A DNA stretch of 7,157 nt. Source: Minisyncoccota bacterium (lineage in GTDB: Bacteria > Patescibacteriota > Minisyncoccia > UBA6257 > XYB1-36-10). A program made the translations under genes and the position numbers. Location of the stretch: the NCBI GenBank assembly GCA_028709185.1, contig JAQVXM010000032.1, forward strand, positions 1 through 7,157, in the 5' to 3' direction. Within the stretch, counting starts at the first letter, position 1. Each line of letters opens with the position of its first letter. Shown in pieces: positions 5,387-7,157 of this stretch. Under the pieces are notes generated by a model. It was not told where the DNA came from. It saw nothing but the letters and a program-made list of their open reading frames with translations, and made no database searches.

Positions 5387-6919
5387 TTATTTATTTTCAA
5401 AAGTAATTACTTTTTCTCCCTCATCTACTCCCGAAATTATTTCTACCATTCCATCTGAACCACGCAATCCTATTTTTACTTCTACTTCTTCTGGATTTTC
5501 TTCTTCCCCTTCTGGATATATTCTTACAATGCTTTTTCCTTCTTCTTTAGTCACCGCTCTTTGCGGCAATCTTATTACCCCCTCCCTTTTCTCTGTCTCT
5601 ATATCGATATTCGCTGTCATTCCCGGTCTTATTTTTTCGCTGTATTCATCAAAAGAAAGAATTATTTTATAAGTGGAAACTCCTTCAATCACCGTTTCGC
5701 CAGGATTAATTTTAACCACTCTCGCCCCAAAAATTTCATCCGGTCCGTAAGCGTCTAAAGTTATTCTGGCAACATTTCCCACTTTTATTTTTGCAATATC
5801 TACTTCCGGCACATTACTCTCAATCTCAAACTTGTTGCTGGAAATAACCGAAAAAGCCACAGTCCCTGCTCCTACAAATTCTCCCGCTTCTATATTTCTT
5901 TTCGTTACTACCGCGTTTATAGGAGAAATAATCATCGTCTTGCTGATTTGACTCTTGATATTGTCAACTTGCGCCTGCGCCTTTTCCACCTGCGCCTCCT
6001 GATAATTTATATCTTCAATAGTTGATCCGGCAATCTTTAAATCCAAATCTTTTTGTGCGCTGGAAATTGTCTTCTGTTGCGTTGTTATCATTTCAATCGC
6101 CGTCTGTGTATTTGTTCTTGCTGTTCCGATATTGGTTTTATATGAAGCGACAGTCGCATCACTCAAATTGACTTCCACATTCACTGTTTTTAAAACAGTG
6201 GAAAGAAAATCAGCCACTTTCAAAAGATGTGCTTTCACCGCATTTAAAGATTTATCCAAAGAATCATGATCGCTTATTTTCAAAGCAGAAATCTCTTTTT
6301 TTATTTCCGATAAACTTCCTTCCACTGCCAGCCTTCCCGCTTCAGAATCTGTTTTAAGTTGGGTGTCAGAAATTGTGAAAGTTAATTGCGGAGCCGTATT
6401 ATCATTATCAAAAATTTGATCTATCTGTTTATACAAAGCATCCTCTACATCATTTTTGGCATCATTTAAAATATCAGCCACCGGAAGATACGCGTTATTC
6501 AAATCATTCTCTGCTATTTTTATCTCCTCCGCTCTTGTTCCCCCTTCAAGCTGGCTTAATTTTATTTCCTGCGCTCTTAAATTCGCTTCTGCTTCTAAAA
6601 GTTGTGTTTTTAGCTCCGTATCGCTTATTTTTGCTAATTCTTGACCGGCATAAACATAAGACCCCTCGCTCACGAAAACTCCCACCACAATTCCCGATTT
6701 ATCAAAAGACAAATCCGCTTCACTTGCCGCCTTTACTTTTCCGGTCATAGAAACTTCCTGAACCACTTCGCCTCTATCTACCGCATAAAACTCATAAGGA
6801 GATTTTTTCTCGCTCCCACCGAAGAAATAATAAACAAAGATTAAAATAACCGCTAAAGCGGTAAAAGTTATAATCTTATGTTTTTTAATATAATGAAAAA
6901 ACTTTTTAAAATTTGACAT
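5387..6919 (-). CDS. Membrane fusion protein / periplasmic adaptor, HlyD-MacA-YknX family (510 aa)
   Basis: This is the adaptor subunit of the tripartite-type transporter, anchored in the membrane and extending outward. A basic N-terminus is followed by one membrane anchor (about 15-34) ending in FFGG; no lipobox is seen. The first half of the biotinyl-lipoyl domain is about 66-100 (SGIVVGVFVSEGSYVYAGQ). The second half is about 326-360 (IISPINAVVTKRNIEAGEFV). The beta-barrel follows at about 361-445 (IRPGMTANIDIE) and a membrane-proximal domain at about 446-508 (LPQRAVTKEEG, GVDEGEKV). About 225 residues separate the two lipoyl halves, longer than a simple MacA hairpin. Helical arms at 101-141 and 261-325 bracket an extra, mostly helical section at about 142-260 (NDAKNDVEDAL, DNDNTAPQLTF). 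At 510 aa it is larger than the roughly 370-400 aa usual for MacA/YknX. It is the first gene of the operon, and its ATG lies 8 nt below a TATAAT. Confidence 0.92.
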   Translation of the reverse strand: MSNFKKFFHYIKKHKIITFTALAVILIFVYYFFGGSEKKSPYEFYAVDRGEVVQEVSMTGKVKAASEADLSFDKSGIVVGVFVSEGSYVYAGQELAKISDTELKTQLLEAEANLRAQEIKLSQLEGGTRAEEIKIAENDLNNAYLPVADILNDAKNDVEDALYKQIDQIFDNDNTAPQLTFTISDTQLKTDSEAGRLAVEGSLSEIKKEISALKISDHDSLDKSLNAVKAHLLKVADFLSTVLKTVNVEVNLSDATVASYKTNIGTARTNTQTAIEMITTQQKTISSAQKDLDLKIAGSTIEDINYQEAQVEKAQAQVDNIKSQISKTMIISPINAVVTKRNIEAGEFVGAGTVAFSVISSNKFEIESNVPEVDIAKIKVGNVARITLDAYGPDEIFGARVVKINPGETVIEGVSTYKIILSFDEYSEKIRPGMTANIDIETEKREGVIRLPQRAVTKEEGKSIVRIYPEGEEENPEEVEVKIGLRGSDGMVEIISGVDEGEKVITFENK

Positions 6920-6927
6920 AAGTTAAT

Positions 6928-6933
6928 ATTATA
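6928..6933 (-). promoter_or_regulatory. Proximal -10 box of the transporter operon
   Basis: The minus strand reads TATAAT 8 nt before the ATG at 6919, giving a predicted +1 only about 2 nt upstream of the start codon. There is no TGn extension, because G falls directly next to the hexamer. The best -35-like match is TTGTTA at 6958-6953 with a long 19-nt spacer. No Shine-Dalgarno sequence lies between this box and the start. Confidence 0.5.
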
Positions 6934-6948
6934 CAATAAATTTTCAAA

Positions 6949-6957
6949 ATTATAACA
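6949..6957 (-). promoter_or_regulatory. Distal extended -10 candidate of the transporter operon
   Basis: The minus strand reads TGTTATAAT, identical to the 9-mer at the glycerate kinase promoter. It overlaps the last Leu codons and the TAA of the upstream nuclease gene. Used alone it would give a leader of roughly 20 nt with no Shine-Dalgarno sequence. In such AT-rich DNA a chance match is possible, so this is weaker than the box at 6928-6933. Confidence 0.35.
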
Positions 6958-7157
6958 ATCTTTGTGGATTTTTAGCAACTACTTCTTCTACCGCTCCACG
7001 ATATCTGCAATAATCGCATTCTTCCGCCGCCTCCGGAATTTTTTTCCCATCCAGACATTTTTTTATATTTTTTATTGTTTCCTCCACCCAAAAATCGTCT
7101 CCCTTATAAGGAATTATTTTTACATCAAACTCCAGCTTGCCATCAAAAGCTTCCCTG
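6950..7157 (-). CDS. C-terminal 68 residues of a probable PD-(D/E)XK (RecB/Cas4-like) nuclease, cut by window edge
   Basis: An open frame enters from the right edge and ends in TAA at 6952-6950; it is too short as a fragment to be found by a start-to-stop search. The visible part reads as a strand (LEFDVKIIPY), an acidic turn with GDDFWVEETI, a helix, and then KIPEAAEECDYCRYRGAVEE with the CxxC pair at fragment residues 47 and 50. A late CxxCxYR motif after an IPE segment is typical of the C-terminus of RecB/Cas4-like PD-(D/E)XK nucleases, where cysteines can hold a 4Fe-4S cluster. I see no further cysteine after the pair, so the cluster is uncertain. The catalytic D/E-x-K core would be upstream and is not in the window. 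The family call rests on resemblance of the tail only. It ends 30 nt before the adaptor's ATG. Confidence 0.6.
   Translation of the reverse strand, partial: REAFDGKLEFDVKIIPYKGDDFWVEETIKNIKKCLDGKKIPEAAEECDYCRYRGAVEEVVAKNPQRLL

Noticed and set aside
5383..5400. TTG at 5400 as the ATPase start (242 aa)
   Set aside because: It is possible, but it overlaps the adaptor's coding end, adds six residues not typical of the family, and has no ribosome binding site; GTG at 5382, just past the adaptor's stop, fits better. Not fully excluded.
5328..5758. Plus-strand open frames of 114 and 65 codons
   Set aside because: They overlap the 3' end of the adaptor gene and the start of the ATPase gene, both strongly supported on the minus strand; the translations resemble nothing and are low-complexity Ser/Phe/Ile.
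1..7157. Recoded UGA (as in some CPR lineages or mycoplasmas)
   Set aside because: All visible stops are TAA, no in-frame TGA interrupts the recognised genes, and Trp is encoded by TGG.

Overview
This is an AT-rich bacterial window in which every supportable gene lies on the minus strand, so it is read from high to low coordinates. Six protein genes have their start or whole body here, and the tail of a seventh enters at the right edge. All six stop codons that can be seen are TAA, tryptophan is TGG, and nothing calls for a non-standard genetic code. Gene style suggests a small-genome, probably Patescibacteria/CPR-like (Parcubacteria-type) organism: short gaps, many Lys/Ile/Glu codons, a split YknXYZ/MacAB-type transporter with an unusually long adaptor insertion, and a nuclease tail of a kind I associate with that group. 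This assignment is inference; there is no rRNA or marker gene to confirm it.

Layout in transcription order. (1) 7157-6950: C-terminal 68 residues of a probable PD-(D/E)XK-type (RecB/Cas4-like) nuclease. (2) 6919-3414: a tight three-gene transporter operon of membrane fusion protein, ABC ATPase and FtsX/MacB-type permease, with gaps of 4 and 1 nt, closed by a clear intrinsic terminator at 3400-3367. (3) 3352-2042: a MOFRL-family glycerate 2-kinase with a GTG start, whose extended -10 sits directly against the terminator's T-run. (4) 1959-1636: a small, extremely charged protein of unknown function, then with a 1-nt gap (5) 1634 to the left edge: phosphoenolpyruvate synthase, truncated by the window after about 544 residues.

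Functionally there are two modules. The transporter is a MacA/MacB-like tripartite pump without a visible outer-membrane partner. The left half is metabolic: glycerate 2-kinase makes 2-phosphoglycerate, one enolase step from PEP, and PpsA makes PEP from pyruvate, so both feed the same node of lower glycolysis/gluconeogenesis. The small charged protein between them is the least explained gene.

The most unusual non-coding signal is the start architecture. Good TATAAT boxes lie 6, 6 and 8 nt ahead of the three first-in-unit start codons, which predicts leaderless mRNAs. No start codon in the window has a Shine-Dalgarno sequence at the usual distance. No tRNA, rRNA, CRISPR array, insertion sequence or attachment site was seen.
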